Of a stretch of DNA of 64,000 bases, positions 18,552 to 28,011 are shown piece by piece. The notes under the pieces are model-generated. The model did not search any database, was not told where the DNA came from, and was given only the letters and a program-made list of their open reading frames with translations. The DNA is from Morganella psychrotolerans (GTDB taxonomy: Bacteria > Pseudomonadota > Gammaproteobacteria > Enterobacterales > Enterobacteriaceae), in the NCBI RefSeq assembly GCF_001676055.1, contig NZ_LZEX01000003.1:1-64000 (forward strand), in the 5' to 3' direction. Every line of letters begins with the position of its first letter. Within the stretch, counting starts at the first letter, position 1. The translations under genes were made by a program, and so were the position numbers.

Positions 18552-18588
18552 AATGCAAATTTGCAACTTGCACCTGCATTTTTGCATT
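18552..18588 (-). promoter_or_regulatory. TGCA-type operator candidates upstream of lysR
   Basis: Contains ATGCAAATTTGCA (18553-18565) and ATGCAAAAATGCAGG on the minus strand (18573-18587). Both are TGCA-spacer-TGCA palindromes positioned for LysR autoregulation. Confidence 0.5.
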
Positions 18589-18607
18589 ATCCATTAAGGA
18601 GGTAAAC

Positions 18608-18640
18608 AAAAAGGAGGCCGCTTTGTAATGGCCTCCTCTT
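18608..18640 (-). terminator. Terminator of the 18661-19328 gene pair
   Basis: AGGAGGCC/GGCCTCCT stem followed on the minus strand by TTTTTG. Confidence 0.8.
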
Positions 18641-18660
18641 ATTTATTTGGGGGTGTCGCG

Positions 18661-18948
18661 TTAAATCAGCTGCCCTACCCACAAGAAATACCATAGAGAA
18701 GCGTAGCCGAGTACCCATGCCCCAACCAATGCACGAAAGCGGCGTTGGTACGCACTGCGCGTTTTATGCTTAAACATCTGCTGAGCCACAATGCAACCCG
18801 GCCAACCACCCAGAAAAGCCAACGCATCAAGTGTAAGTTCCTCGACTCGCGGGCCTCGTTCAATCGCCTGCTGCTTATCCTTACGATACACGTAAATCGA
18901 AATGAGGCTCCAAGCAGTCATCCACAGGACCGTGTATGCGTAAAACAT
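18661..18948 (-). CDS. DUF1294 small membrane protein, 95 aa
   Basis: The pattern YRKDKQQAIERGPRVEELTLDALAFLGGWPG...HKTR is that of DUF1294 proteins, small membrane proteins of unknown role often attached to cold-shock domains. Two hydrophobic helices flank the motif, and a third lies at the C-terminus. No cold-shock domain is present. It overlaps the upstream gene by one base, so it is co-translated. Confidence 0.8.
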   Translation of the reverse strand: MFYAYTVLWMTAWSLISIYVYRKDKQQAIERGPRVEELTLDALAFLGGWPGCIVAQQMFKHKTRSAYQRRFRALVGAWVLGYASLWYFLWVGQLI

Positions 18949-19328
18949 TATTTATTCCTCTCATCTATGTGGGTAGTGAGGTAATCCCTAAGATTGGTCA
19001 GGGCCAGCGTTGTGCGGTCTTCCACTTCTTCCGCTGTATTAAAGAACTTAGCCAATTTTCGATTTGCCTTCCTGAGCGCTTTCGCTGTTTTGTCCTGCTG
19101 TGCTTGGAAAGAGTCGCTGCGCTGCCCGTCAAGGCTTTTAATGGAAAGTTCGCTTAACTGCGTTGTGGCATCTTGTACCGCCTTTTGCAATTGCTTTTTC
19201 TTTTGTGCCTGCCTGTCGGAATCACGAAGTGCTCGAGTGCTCTTCATATACAGTGCCCGCATATTTTTCACGAAGCACTCAGGGCTTATCAATTCTGCAT
19301 TAAGTGGTTCTTGGTCGGAATCTTTCAT
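18948..19328 (-). CDS. Hypothetical coiled-coil protein, 126 aa
   Basis: A Lys/Gln/Ala-rich helical protein (KKKQLQKAVQDATTQL...KALRKANRKLAKF) likely to form a coiled coil. The start at 19328 is chosen over the longer frame because the upstream part looks non-coding; AGGC nearby is only a weak ribosome site, so the start is uncertain. First of a pair with the DUF1294 gene. Function unknown. Confidence 0.5.
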   Translation of the reverse strand: MKDSDQEPLNAELISPECFVKNMRALYMKSTRALRDSDRQAQKKKQLQKAVQDATTQLSELSIKSLDGQRSDSFQAQQDKTAKALRKANRKLAKFFNTAEEVEDRTTLALTNLRDYLTTHIDERNK

Positions 19329-19454
19329 TGATATTTTGCCTATTGTATCGGAGATTTCTAAACCGGTAACGACTACCGCATTTAGTATTAAAATACCCCC
19401 TAATTTATAGCTTCTATGAGACACCGAACAAACCAATTAGTCAGCTTTTTTTGT

Positions 19455-19506
19455 CCCCGATCTGGCCTCCTTTTCGGTGCCTTCTGTGTTGCAAAAATCG
19501 TATGAT
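19455..19506 (+). promoter_or_regulatory. Promoter with activator-like box for the helicase gene
   Basis: TGGCCTCCTTTTCGG at 19463-19477 is a variant of the recurring box, followed by a -10 TATGAT at 19501-19506, 31 bases before the ATG. Confidence 0.4.
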
Positions 19507-19536
19507 TTACGTCTATTTCAACCGACAGGAAGCCTC

Positions 19537-21012
19537 ATGGCAGCAACTGATGAGCAACAGAAAATCATTGACTATAAGGCAGAGCCTGGGTCGATGGTTT
19601 GCGTGCAAGCCTACGCGGGGTCAGGCAAAACTTTCACACTGAAGGTCTATGCGGATACCCACAAAGACAAAAAGATGCTTTATTTGGTTTTCAACAAGTC
19701 TATCCGGGAAGAGGCCGAGAAGAAATTTCCAAAAAACGTGGACTGCAAAACCTCGCACGCACTGGCCGCTGCCCGCTTTAAGCACTATCGTCATAAGACC
19801 AAACTGAACATTCAGGTAAAGGAATATCGAGACCTGATGGGGGAAGAGGACTGGCGCGTGGTGAAGCTGGCAATTAATGGTTTGTCGCACTTTATGAACT
19901 CGGCGGACTATGAAATCAATACTTCACACGTTTTAAAGGATATTGGTAACATAGATAAAATCCCACCCTCCCGCGTGGATGCTGCTCTGCGTACCGCTCG
20001 CCGGATCTGGAAGCAACAAATTGACCAGGAGTCTGATGTTCCCTGCACGAACAACACGCTGCTGAAGCTCTACCAAATGTCGAACCCGGCTCTTGATGCA
20101 GCCTACGATATTATCCTGTTCGACGAGGCGCAGGATGCCAACCCTGTAACGCTTGATATTGTTCTCAATAACAAGTGCGCGAAATTATTTGTCGGCGATA
20201 AACACCAAATGATCAACCGGTGGAGAGGTGCTGAAAATGCTCTCGGCGTCGTAGAAGAAAAAGGCGCGTCCGTACTTAGGCTGACAAAATCCTTCCGGTT
20301 TGGTCCGATGGTTGCGGCGCTTGCCAACGTCGTGCTGTCTATGATTGGGGAAACGTACCCACTGGTCGGTCTGGGAAAATTGGATGAAGTGTGCCCTCCG
20401 GAAGAAATTGCCAAGCAAGGTTTCCATGCCGTTATCTCGCGAACTTATATGGGCGTCATCTCTTCAGCATATGAAGCAATCCTGATGGGTAAGCGCGTGA
20501 TGTGGAACGGCGGTATTGGAAAGTATAACCTGGGTGAATTACTTGATCTTCATGCCATGAAGACGAGCAACTATGAGGCGATTAAAAACCCACGAGTGCT
20601 GACCGATTATGGCAACTGGGCTAACTTTCAAGAAATCGCTGAGACCACGAAAGACACCAACATGACGCGCGCTATCCGACTCATGGATAACTATGTTGAT
20701 ATTCCTGGCATGGTGGACACTATGAGGCTGAACGAAGCCAGAAGCCACAAAGATGCCGATCTGATTATCACCACGGCTCACACTTCGAAAGGAATGGAAT
20801 GGGATAACGTTATCTTGAACGATGATTTCCCAAGCATCATTGAGGCGCTGATGATGAAGAAGTCGAAGCAGAGCATTATTGATGAGATGAACCTGCTGTA
20901 TGTCGCAGTTACACGCACCCAGAGCCGTATCAACATCAACGGTTCAATGTTGGAATTGCTCGAACAGTATAATCATCGGCGTGAGCGAAACGAGTCGATT
21001 GTCATTGTGTAA
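19537..21012 (+). CDS. UvrD/Rep-type superfamily 1 helicase, 491 aa
   Basis: An ATP-driven 3'-5' DNA translocase. ACAGGA precedes the ATG at 19537. Motif Q/I is TDEQQKII and AYAGSGKTFT (about 25-33), motif II ILFDEAQDANP (about 195), motif III GDKHQMINRWRGA, motif V-like TTAHTSKGMEWDNV, and motif VI LLYVAVTRTQ. It is shorter than UvrD (720) and resembles the FBH1-like group, which removes recombinase filaments. On a conjugative element it could process transferred or recombining DNA. Single gene with terminator. Confidence 0.85.
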   Translation: MAATDEQQKIIDYKAEPGSMVCVQAYAGSGKTFTLKVYADTHKDKKMLYLVFNKSIREEAEKKFPKNVDCKTSHALAAARFKHYRHKTKLNIQVKEYRDLMGEEDWRVVKLAINGLSHFMNSADYEINTSHVLKDIGNIDKIPPSRVDAALRTARRIWKQQIDQESDVPCTNNTLLKLYQMSNPALDAAYDIILFDEAQDANPVTLDIVLNNKCAKLFVGDKHQMINRWRGAENALGVVEEKGASVLRLTKSFRFGPMVAALANVVLSMIGETYPLVGLGKLDEVCPPEEIAKQGFHAVISRTYMGVISSAYEAILMGKRVMWNGGIGKYNLGELLDLHAMKTSNYEAIKNPRVLTDYGNWANFQEIAETTKDTNMTRAIRLMDNYVDIPGMVDTMRLNEARSHKDADLIITTAHTSKGMEWDNVILNDDFPSIIEALMMKKSKQSIIDEMNLLYVAVTRTQSRININGSMLELLEQYNHRRERNESIVIV

Positions 21013-21013
21013 A

Positions 21014-21036
21014 GAAGGCCCTTCAGGGGCCTTTTC
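21014..21036 (+). terminator. Helicase gene terminator
   Basis: AAGGCCC/GGGCCTT stem plus T run. Confidence 0.8.
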
Positions 21037-21090
21037 TATATTCGATTCAATGATATTATCGCCTTAACAAATTTTACAAGGATGCTGTGT

Positions 21091-21286
21091 ATGGCTAGCT
21101 GGGATGAAATGTTCAAGTCACATGAGTGGAATCATTGCTTACCATGAAGGAGCACCTGCATCGCTACACATAATAAGCATTAATAACGACCCGTTAATGG
21201 ATCTCCTTTACATGAAGTTCTTTAATTCCCCTTCTTTGAGAACAAAAATCCTAAGGCATGGGATGTTATCATAAAAAAACAGCGCT
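21091..21286 (+). pseudogene. Possible degenerate small gene
   Basis: AAGGA precedes an ATG at 21091 that opens only 18 codons (MASWDEMFKSHEWNHCLP, stop). Further on, another frame reads FFENKNPKAWDVIIKKQR before a stop near 21286. The two ends look protein-like, as if a small gene had lost its middle, but I have no homologue in mind. Confidence 0.25.
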
Positions 21287-21314
21287 AGGCTGGCTTTGAT
21301 ACAACAAATGGCAA

Positions 21315-21647
21315 TCACTGGCAGGCGTAGCTCTCTTTGTCAGGACTATCATTCTTAGCCTGTGCATGTGCCGTTGTTTCCACATCCAGATTCTCGCCCG
21401 CAAATTGATTTTCCATCTTTTTGCTGAGCTCATGCAGCGACTCTTTGATATCGCATTTTTTAGCATTAAGACCATCAACCCCACGTTCCCATAACGGTTT
21501 CAACTGTTCCCCATTCTTGTCACCGCTTGCCAGGCTCTTTAATGCCTGGATCTGATCTGATTCGCTAGATTTTTCGGTGGCCTGAACCGCTGTCGAGACG
21601 CTGAGTGCAATCAGCAACGCCGGAATTAAAAATAAACTTTTTTGCAT
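21315..21647 (-). CDS. Periplasmic hypothetical protein, 110 aa
   Basis: A signal peptide (MQKSLFLIPALLIALSVSTAVQA) is followed by a charged helical domain with two cysteines, one near the middle and one two residues from the end (YACQ), which could form a disulfide. AGAGAA precedes the ATG. It is the last of three minus-strand genes, after a DsbA-like protein that may be its folding factor. Family unknown. Confidence 0.6.
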   Translation of the reverse strand: MQKSLFLIPALLIALSVSTAVQATEKSSESDQIQALKSLASGDKNGEQLKPLWERGVDGLNAKKCDIKESLHELSKKMENQFAGENLDVETTAHAQAKNDSPDKESYACQ

Positions 21648-21700
21648 AATATTCTCTGTGCTGGATAGTAGGATTGCCCGGACAACCCGGGCTTCAGGTT

Positions 21701-22627
21701 TTATTTTTTAGCAGGTGCGGCAGCTGGTGCTTTTTCAGACTCGCCTTTCACCATGCGCTCAATGACTTCAACAAAGCCTGCGAACGGTCGAGCACCGACA
21801 ATGCTTTCACGTTCACCCGTTTTGTTATCGATGACTAGGGTAGTCGGTGTCCCGTTTACACCATCTTTCATACCTGCATCCATATCACGCTTAATGCGCT
21901 GAATGATGTTCGGATCCTGCATACAGGTATCAAACGCGGCTTTATCCAGCTCAAACAACGCCGGGATACCTGCACTGTCTTCAAAACCTTTGCCATTGCC
22001 CTGCGTGTGTTCGAACCAGTAGTTGGTCGCACCCCAGAAGCCCTTTGGTCCCTTCTGCTCTGCCACACACTCTGCTGTCATGGCTGCTTTGGTTGCCATC
22101 GGCTCGTGGAAAGCCAGGTTGAAGTGACGCCACTCCCAGTTCACCGCACCATTGTTGGCCGTATCGACCAGATATTTCGGTGTTTTATGGAACTGCTTGC
22201 AGAACGGGCATTCCAGATCTTCGTAGTTCACCAGCGTGAAGCGTGCATCCGGGTTACCGTAAATATAGCGCCCATCTTTGTTCACACTCACCTGCTCCCA
22301 GCCTTTATAAAGCTCAGCTCGCTTCTCGGCCAGTTTATCTTCTTCCATACCTGCCAGCGCCGCTTTGACCGCTGATTTCACGTCACCACCTTCACCGCCC
22401 GCAACACCACCGGTTTTCGCTAACTGCGCAAAGTGTCCCTCAACACTTGCGTACAAGCTTTTTCCGTTGTTTTCGACCTGCACCACCTGCGCTTGAAGGC
22501 TGTTCAGTTTGGTCTTGATATCGCTCGTTTGCACGGCAGTGTAGACACTGGCACCCATTGCAACTGCAATCATCACGCCAATAGCAATAGGACCGATGAT
22601 TTGAACTTTCTTGACTTGCTTGGACAT
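21701..22627 (-). CDS. DsbA-family thiol oxidoreductase, membrane-anchored, 308 aa
   Basis: An N-terminal helix (about 11-33) anchors a periplasmic thioredoxin-fold domain starting at YGNPDARFTLVNYEDLE. The active site is CPFC, and the cis-Pro loop is GVNGTPTTLVID. This is the layout of BdbD/DsbA-like oxidases that form disulfides in secreted proteins. Transfer proteins such as TraU, TraH and lipoproteins are Cys-rich, so a maturation role is likely. It lies between a lipoprotein and a secreted small protein, on the strand opposite to traI. Confidence 0.85.
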   Translation of the reverse strand: MSKQVKKVQIIGPIAIGVMIAVAMGASVYTAVQTSDIKTKLNSLQAQVVQVENNGKSLYASVEGHFAQLAKTGGVAGGEGGDVKSAVKAALAGMEEDKLAEKRAELYKGWEQVSVNKDGRYIYGNPDARFTLVNYEDLECPFCKQFHKTPKYLVDTANNGAVNWEWRHFNLAFHEPMATKAAMTAECVAEQKGPKGFWGATNYWFEHTQGNGKGFEDSAGIPALFELDKAAFDTCMQDPNIIQRIKRDMDAGMKDGVNGTPTTLVIDNKTGERESIVGARPFAGFVEVIERMVKGESEKAPAAAPAKK

Positions 22628-22661
22628 CGTTTTCTTACCCCACTTAAGAATTAGTAGTCAC

Positions 22662-23237
22662 TTAAAATTTGGTGAATTGGTTATCGACATACATTTTCAG
22701 TCGATACTGGCGCAGTTCTTCTGGCTCACCTCGGGTCAGCACGTCAATCTCATGCTGACTTAATCGGTAACCTGGTGTAGAGCAGTAACGCTCTTTAATT
22801 TGCAGGTACTCACCCCGCTTGGCGGTCTGCTTGCTGTTCGGCAGCATGAAAGAGTTTTCATCGCAGAATCTAGGTGACTGCGTAAACGTCCCGCGCGGGC
22901 CATTGGCATAGGCCGTACTGGATACGCTGGTGAGCAAAATCTGGGTATCCAGATCACGAGCAACATAGCGTTTACCTGTCTGATCATGTACCGCATACGG
23001 GCTCACCAGCGTGTGCTCATAGCCTGGATGGCGCAGTGCCGCACCGCCACGTTCTGTACTGTAGTAGGACTCTGAAAACTCATAGCCCTCTGGATAAGTC
23101 GCCTTGACCACAGTCACCTGCGTTTCATCAACGTAAGTACGTTCTGGGGCCGTTGGTTTGTCAGCGGCACACCCGGTCAAGGTGGCAATGACTAAAGTTG
23201 CCAACAAGGGCAATGCGAAACGATTACGGGTTTTCAT
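22662..23237 (-). CDS. Predicted lipoprotein, 191 aa
   Basis: The signal peptide ends LTGCAAD (lipobox, Cys near 23). GGAGAAG precedes the ATG at 23237. The mature domain contains two cysteines (RFCDE and RYCSTPGY) and many Tyr. It heads a minus-strand series with the DsbA-like gene and is divergent from traI, sharing its promoter region. Family not recognised; an envelope role near the transfer machinery is inferred. Confidence 0.7.
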   Translation of the reverse strand: MKTRNRFALPLLATLVIATLTGCAADKPTAPERTYVDETQVTVVKATYPEGYEFSESYYSTERGGAALRHPGYEHTLVSPYAVHDQTGKRYVARDLDTQILLTSVSSTAYANGPRGTFTQSPRFCDENSFMLPNSKQTAKRGEYLQIKERYCSTPGYRLSQHEIDVLTRGEPEELRQYRLKMYVDNQFTKF

Positions 23238-23307
23238 CACTTCTTCTCCGGTTAGAAAGCATAGTCATTATCCTTTTTTTTAATTTCTCCAGTTACCGTT
23301 TTAGGCG

Positions 23308-23358
23308 ACAAAACGGGGGCCTTTTCGTTCCAGCCTGCACCCCGTCATGGGTTATCGT
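23308..23358 (+). promoter_or_regulatory. Activator-like box upstream of traI
   Basis: AAAACGGGGGCCTTTTCG (23310-23327) matches the recurring box upstream of other transfer units; TTATCG at 23352 is a possible weak -10. Confidence 0.4.
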
Positions 23359-23384
23359 ACTTGCACTACAACGGAGAGCTTTAA

Positions 23385-26048
23385 ATGCTGAAGATCATCA
23401 AAACGCTGTTTGGCAAAAAAAATGAGGAACAGGAAGAGATTAACATCCCTCTGGAGACCCTCGAAGAAATCGACTCTATGCGCGACGGCGTGGATTCAAT
23501 GGTTGTGCGTGGAGACATCTTGCGTTACCCGCCTGCCGAAATTGGTTTCCCTGCACTGATTCCGGGTAACTACATTCTGCGTGAAAAACAAACTGACATG
23601 ATCCAGGCCATTAAACGCGAGCTCAATATTCGTGATAGCGAATTTGACCAGTTGATGATGCCGATGCTTGATAGCTTTGCGAATTTCGTACAGCTGTTCC
23701 CCGCATCCGAACACCACCACCACCGGGCACAAAGTGGCCTGATGCGCCATTCGCTAGAAGTGTGCTTCCAGTCCATTCGTAAAGCCAAAAACATTGAATT
23801 CGATTCGATGGAAATGCCTGTGGTGAAATCTAGCCGAATGTTGGCCTGGCGTCTTGCAATTGCAACCGCTGGCCTGCTGCATGACATTGGTAAGCCATTT
23901 ACCGATTACGAGGTCTGGGACAAGTCAGGTACCTATCACTGGCCTCCGGGTCGAACCCCTATTCATGAATGGGCTAAAGCCAATAAAATTGAACGTTATT
24001 TCCTAGTCTGGAAGAGCTCGCGGCACCAACAACACCACTCAAGCACCACGGCTATGATGATGATGATCATGCCGCAAATCCTGCATGAGTTCCTGCTGAG
24101 CGAAGGTAACGACATCTATAACGAGCTGACTCGGGCTATGGCAGTGAGTACCTTTAGACTGGATGCCACCGACGAAACGGCACCCGAAATGAAAAACAAG
24201 ATCCTGAAGATTGTGAAGGAGTCTGACGTTATTTCTGTCCGTCACGATCTGCAACGTTACGGCGGTGACGCGGTTCGTGCAACACAGTCGGGTGTGCCTG
24301 CTGTCCAACGTATTGTGGATGCCATGCGCCACCTATTAAAGAAAGGTGTTTGGCAACCCAACAAGCCTGGTAACCCAATTTGGGTAACCACCTACGGCGT
24401 GTTTATCGTTTGGGGTACGGCAGTCAAAGACATCACCAACACCGTGAAGAAATCCGGTGCAGTGATCCCTCAATCGGCCAACAGCCTAGCTGATCTGATG
24501 ATGAGCTATAAGCTGTGCATTCCGAACGTAAACAAAAACGAAGATACCGCGTATTGGCGCATTGCCCCCCACATCATGAATGACCGAGATTCGCGCAACA
24601 GCAAAGAGCCGAAAGTGGCGTTGAGTTGCCTGCGTCTTATCTCTCCGGACGTCCTGTTTGTGGACACAATGGAGCCACTGCCTATTTCCTCCCGCATTCG
24701 AATTGAGAGCGAGTGGCGTGAGTTTCAAACCAGTAAAGGGAAAAATATCCCTGTACTGAAAGAAAGCCGCCCTTACGTGGGCAATAAAGTACCGCGCGAA
24801 AACAGCATTCCGGCTGACGTCGATCCTGAAATCCTCAAGGGAGGTACACTACTGCCGGATGAGAATGACAGCCCATTGGAAAATATGTTTGGTGCCTCTA
24901 ACCCTGTAACTCCGGACAACGCCCACCAGCTGCTGCATCACCTGAAACTGCTGTCTGATGCGGACTATGAAAAGGTCAATGCACGACAGGATGCGAAAGC
25001 CAAAGCCCAAGCAGAGCTGGCTAATCTAAAGCCAGGGGAAGCCTTCCAGGCTCCATCCGTACCGGTTGAGCAGAGTCAGCCTATTAAGGTGCCGGCACGC
25101 GAACCGAAAAAAAACAAGGTTGAACCGCAACAGCTGAGCCTCAAAGACGTATTGAGCAAGCAAGGTTCTGATGACGAAACTCCGTCCCCAATTACAACGA
25201 TGGTGCATTATCAAGAGCCTGAGTTTGACCGTGAAACGCTATCTTTATGGGAGACCCTGAAGTACCACGCAGTCACGGATGACTATCAGAATGACGAGCG
25301 CAACTTAATGGAAGCCAAACCGGATATTGATCCGATGGCCGAAGCGCGCGCTCAAATCCAACGTGTTCAGGATGAAGTGGATAACGGCAATTTTGAACCG
25401 GCTCAGGATAACGATTTTGGCTACGACAAGAACAACGCGGCTGCATTCGGTGTCGAGCAGTTGACCTCTTTGCATCAAGATCAGAGCCCAATTTTCCGTA
25501 GCGCGCCCGATCTCGCCAAGGACAAACTGGCCTCCTATGTTGCAGCAAACTCTTCAAGCCTTTTCCATGAAAGCGGCCACTGCTGCATTATTCTTGAAAA
25601 CGGGGTTGAAGACTCCCTCTTTGAGCCAATGCGGGATGCAGACTGGATCTGGTATCCGTTTATGGAAGCCCCTTGTGAGTATTACACCCACCGTTCACAA
25701 ATGTGTTTCTACCTGCGTAAAGAGCTTAACGCTGACATCGACCAGCTTTCTGGTAACCGCTATCGCTCAAATCTGAGTCCGTTCGATTTGTCAGACGTCA
25801 GTGTCGATATGACAGAAGTCTATCGCGCCATCGCTACCAAGGGGGCCAATAAAGCCGCATTCAATGGTGACCCAGTAATCGCCTTGTCCTCACTGCAAAA
25901 GCGACGTATCGCGCAGGACCTAAATATTAACGCCAATCAGTTTCAGCAAGTGCTGATTGATAATTTCGACTATGTGACACGTACCGGTGTCGATTACATC
26001 CTCGTGAACAGCAACATTCAAAATTTCATGGTGAACGATAATGAGTGA
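23385..26048 (+). CDS. traI: TraI relaxase, MOB-H family
   Basis: The relaxase nicks oriT and carries the DNA strand into the recipient. The N-terminal TraI_2 domain (about 40-370) has the histidine cluster SEHHHHRAQSGLMRHSLE (about 109-125) and the HD motif LLHDIGKP (166-167), then HQQHHSSTT. This HD-phosphohydrolase-like metal site is the hallmark of MOB-H relaxases. A linker (about 490-770) leads to a conserved C-terminal TraI_2_C domain (about 770-887). GGAGAG precedes the ATG. It overlaps traD by eight bases. I found no convincing oriT in the window. Confidence 0.95.
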   Translation: MLKIIKTLFGKKNEEQEEINIPLETLEEIDSMRDGVDSMVVRGDILRYPPAEIGFPALIPGNYILREKQTDMIQAIKRELNIRDSEFDQLMMPMLDSFANFVQLFPASEHHHHRAQSGLMRHSLEVCFQSIRKAKNIEFDSMEMPVVKSSRMLAWRLAIATAGLLHDIGKPFTDYEVWDKSGTYHWPPGRTPIHEWAKANKIERYFLVWKSSRHQQHHSSTTAMMMMIMPQILHEFLLSEGNDIYNELTRAMAVSTFRLDATDETAPEMKNKILKIVKESDVISVRHDLQRYGGDAVRATQSGVPAVQRIVDAMRHLLKKGVWQPNKPGNPIWVTTYGVFIVWGTAVKDITNTVKKSGAVIPQSANSLADLMMSYKLCIPNVNKNEDTAYWRIAPHIMNDRDSRNSKEPKVALSCLRLISPDVLFVDTMEPLPISSRIRIESEWREFQTSKGKNIPVLKESRPYVGNKVPRENSIPADVDPEILKGGTLLPDENDSPLENMFGASNPVTPDNAHQLLHHLKLLSDADYEKVNARQDAKAKAQAELANLKPGEAFQAPSVPVEQSQPIKVPAREPKKNKVEPQQLSLKDVLSKQGSDDETPSPITTMVHYQEPEFDRETLSLWETLKYHAVTDDYQNDERNLMEAKPDIDPMAEARAQIQRVQDEVDNGNFEPAQDNDFGYDKNNAAAFGVEQLTSLHQDQSPIFRSAPDLAKDKLASYVAANSSSLFHESGHCCIILENGVEDSLFEPMRDADWIWYPFMEAPCEYYTHRSQMCFYLRKELNADIDQLSGNRYRSNLSPFDLSDVSVDMTEVYRAIATKGANKAAFNGDPVIALSSLQKRRIAQDLNINANQFQQVLIDNFDYVTRTGVDYILVNSNIQNFMVNDNE

Positions 26049-28011
26049 GTGGAGTTATAACATGCGTTGGCGTCCCAACTTTGAGGCGCTGGAAATCGCC
26101 GGTTGGGGTGTGGGGATTGCTGCCTCACTGGCAGTCAACGCTGCATTCAATATGCCTTCTGTACCATGCTACTTAGCGGTTGCGGTTCAAGCAGCCTATG
26201 CAGTTCGCTCCGTGCCTTCTGCGTGGGATATTTACAAACACAAGAGTCGCTTGAAGCGCAAGCCTAACGTCCTGAAAATGGATCTCGAAGCCGTTATCGA
26301 CGTAATGATGAAGTTTCCCGATTGCTATCTGCTGGGACGCGGATTTGAGTGGCGTCAACCCGAAGGCCAGTTAGCTTCCGAACTCGTCAAGCGCGACCTT
26401 AAAAAGTTCGTGAGCAAAGTGCCTGAAAACTTCATGGGCCTTGGCTGGATACATGCGCTGGGCGAATCTGAAGAATGGATCCGTGTTGCTGAAGACCTGT
26501 TGTCATTGCACACTCTGGTGACCGGGACAACTGGCTCTGGTAAAACAACCTATTATAAGTTGCTTATCCTTCAGGCAGCGCTCAAGAAGCAACCCCTCAT
26601 CCTCATCGATCCGAAAAACGATGAAGAGTTGGCTGACTGGATGAACATGTGCCTACGGCTGGTGAACCGGGAAGATAAATTCAACTATATGTCACTGGCG
26701 CACCCCGAGAAATCCGCCCGTATTTCACCTATCACGAACTACACCCGCGCCGGGGAAGTGGCGAACCGCATAACCTCCGTCATTCAGCGCGCCGATGGCA
26801 CCAGTGATCCCTTCGTGTCATTCGGTATCATGTCCTTGACCACGGTTGTTGAGCTGATGAAAGTCTGCGAAATAAAGCCAACGCTCAAGAACGTGAAAAC
26901 CCAGTTGGGATCTGACGTTTCTTCCCTGGCCGATCTCATCATTAAGTCAGTGACCAAAATTGGCCGTCAGGTGTTGGGCGAGGATGATTTTGACCGAATC
27001 TTCGCCATGCGCATGGATCGCTATGCAAACAAGGCGAAGGGGCCAAAGGAAATCGCCGATATCTGTGCGGAAATCTACCGCAACGATATCAAGGCAAACC
27101 GCAGTTTTCCCAGCATTGAAGCCGGTCTGGATATGCTCGGTCACCAACGAGAGCACTTCCAGAAGATGATCTTGAACGTTATGCCTATCCTGAGTCAGCT
27201 GACTCAGGGTTTTATGGCCGAATTGCTTTCCCCGGACAGTGATGACGAGTCACAACTGAATGACTTCCGCCCTATCTCCAACGTGCGAGACATCATCACG
27301 ACTGGCGGCATGCTGTACATGGGGCTGGATTCCTTGGCGGATGGTGAAACTGGTTCGGCAGTGGGTTCCATCTTTTTGTCTGACATCACCAGTGTGTCGG
27401 CGGACGTGTACAACTTCATGAAGCCCCGAGGCGATGACCTGGCTCCAGTAATGGTGCTGATCGACGAGGCCGCTGAAGTTATCAACGATCAGGTGATCAA
27501 GATGCTGAACAAAACCCGTGGTGCGGGCTTCCGCCTCTTCATCTCATCTCAGTCCACCAGCGACTTTGAAGCACGCCTGGGCTCTGAAGCGAAGATGAAA
27601 CAAATCATCACCAATACCAACCACTTTACCGCGTTGCGTACACCGGATCCCGATGCACAAGAAGCGGTAATGAAGCGTGTGCCGATGACTAAGTTCAAAT
27701 ACGTGATGCGCGGACACGGGTCTAGCGCGGGTGCTGACCCGGAGATGATCACCGGCTCGGTCAGTGAGCGCATCATGGAAGAGGAAGGTGAGCTGTTCCC
27801 ATCCCCATTGTTGGGCTGGCTACCGAACCTTGAATTCATGGCAATTAATCAGGCGAACAAAATCGTCAAAGGTAAGGTGCCGATTATCATTTCACCTAAG
27901 GGGGATAAGGCCTTCAATCAGGCCAGCAAGAAGGCCTTGAAATTCCTGAAGCTATACGAGAAAAAAGTCCGAGGTGAAAAGTCGCGTATTCGTGTTGGGG
28001 GTAAAAAGTGA
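26041..28011 (+). CDS. traD: TraD type IV coupling protein
   Basis: A hexameric ATPase linking the relaxosome to the secretion channel at the inner membrane. Two N-terminal hydrophobic segments lie at about 20-58. Walker A is TGTTGSGKTT (161-170), and Walker B is VMVLIDEAAEV (about 470). A TraM/TraD recognition motif STSDFEARLGSE follows. The length of 656 fits MOB-H-type TraD. It overlaps traI upstream and shares a TGATG junction with the next gene, so the three are co-translated. Confidence 0.95.
   Translation: MSEWSYNMRWRPNFEALEIAGWGVGIAASLAVNAAFNMPSVPCYLAVAVQAAYAVRSVPSAWDIYKHKSRLKRKPNVLKMDLEAVIDVMMKFPDCYLLGRGFEWRQPEGQLASELVKRDLKKFVSKVPENFMGLGWIHALGESEEWIRVAEDLLSLHTLVTGTTGSGKTTYYKLLILQAALKKQPLILIDPKNDEELADWMNMCLRLVNREDKFNYMSLAHPEKSARISPITNYTRAGEVANRITSVIQRADGTSDPFVSFGIMSLTTVVELMKVCEIKPTLKNVKTQLGSDVSSLADLIIKSVTKIGRQVLGEDDFDRIFAMRMDRYANKAKGPKEIADICAEIYRNDIKANRSFPSIEAGLDMLGHQREHFQKMILNVMPILSQLTQGFMAELLSPDSDDESQLNDFRPISNVRDIITTGGMLYMGLDSLADGETGSAVGSIFLSDITSVSADVYNFMKPRGDDLAPVMVLIDEAAEVINDQVIKMLNKTRGAGFRLFISSQSTSDFEARLGSEAKMKQIITNTNHFTALRTPDPDAQEAVMKRVPMTKFKYVMRGHGSSAGADPEMITGSVSERIMEEEGELFPSPLLGWLPNLEFMAINQANKIVKGKVPIIISPKGDKAFNQASKKALKFLKLYEKKVRGEKSRIRVGGKK

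Noticed and set aside
23238-23384. oriT upstream of traI
   Set aside because: Only 147 bases with no clear nick-type inverted repeat; in related elements oriT lies by mobI, which I do not see.
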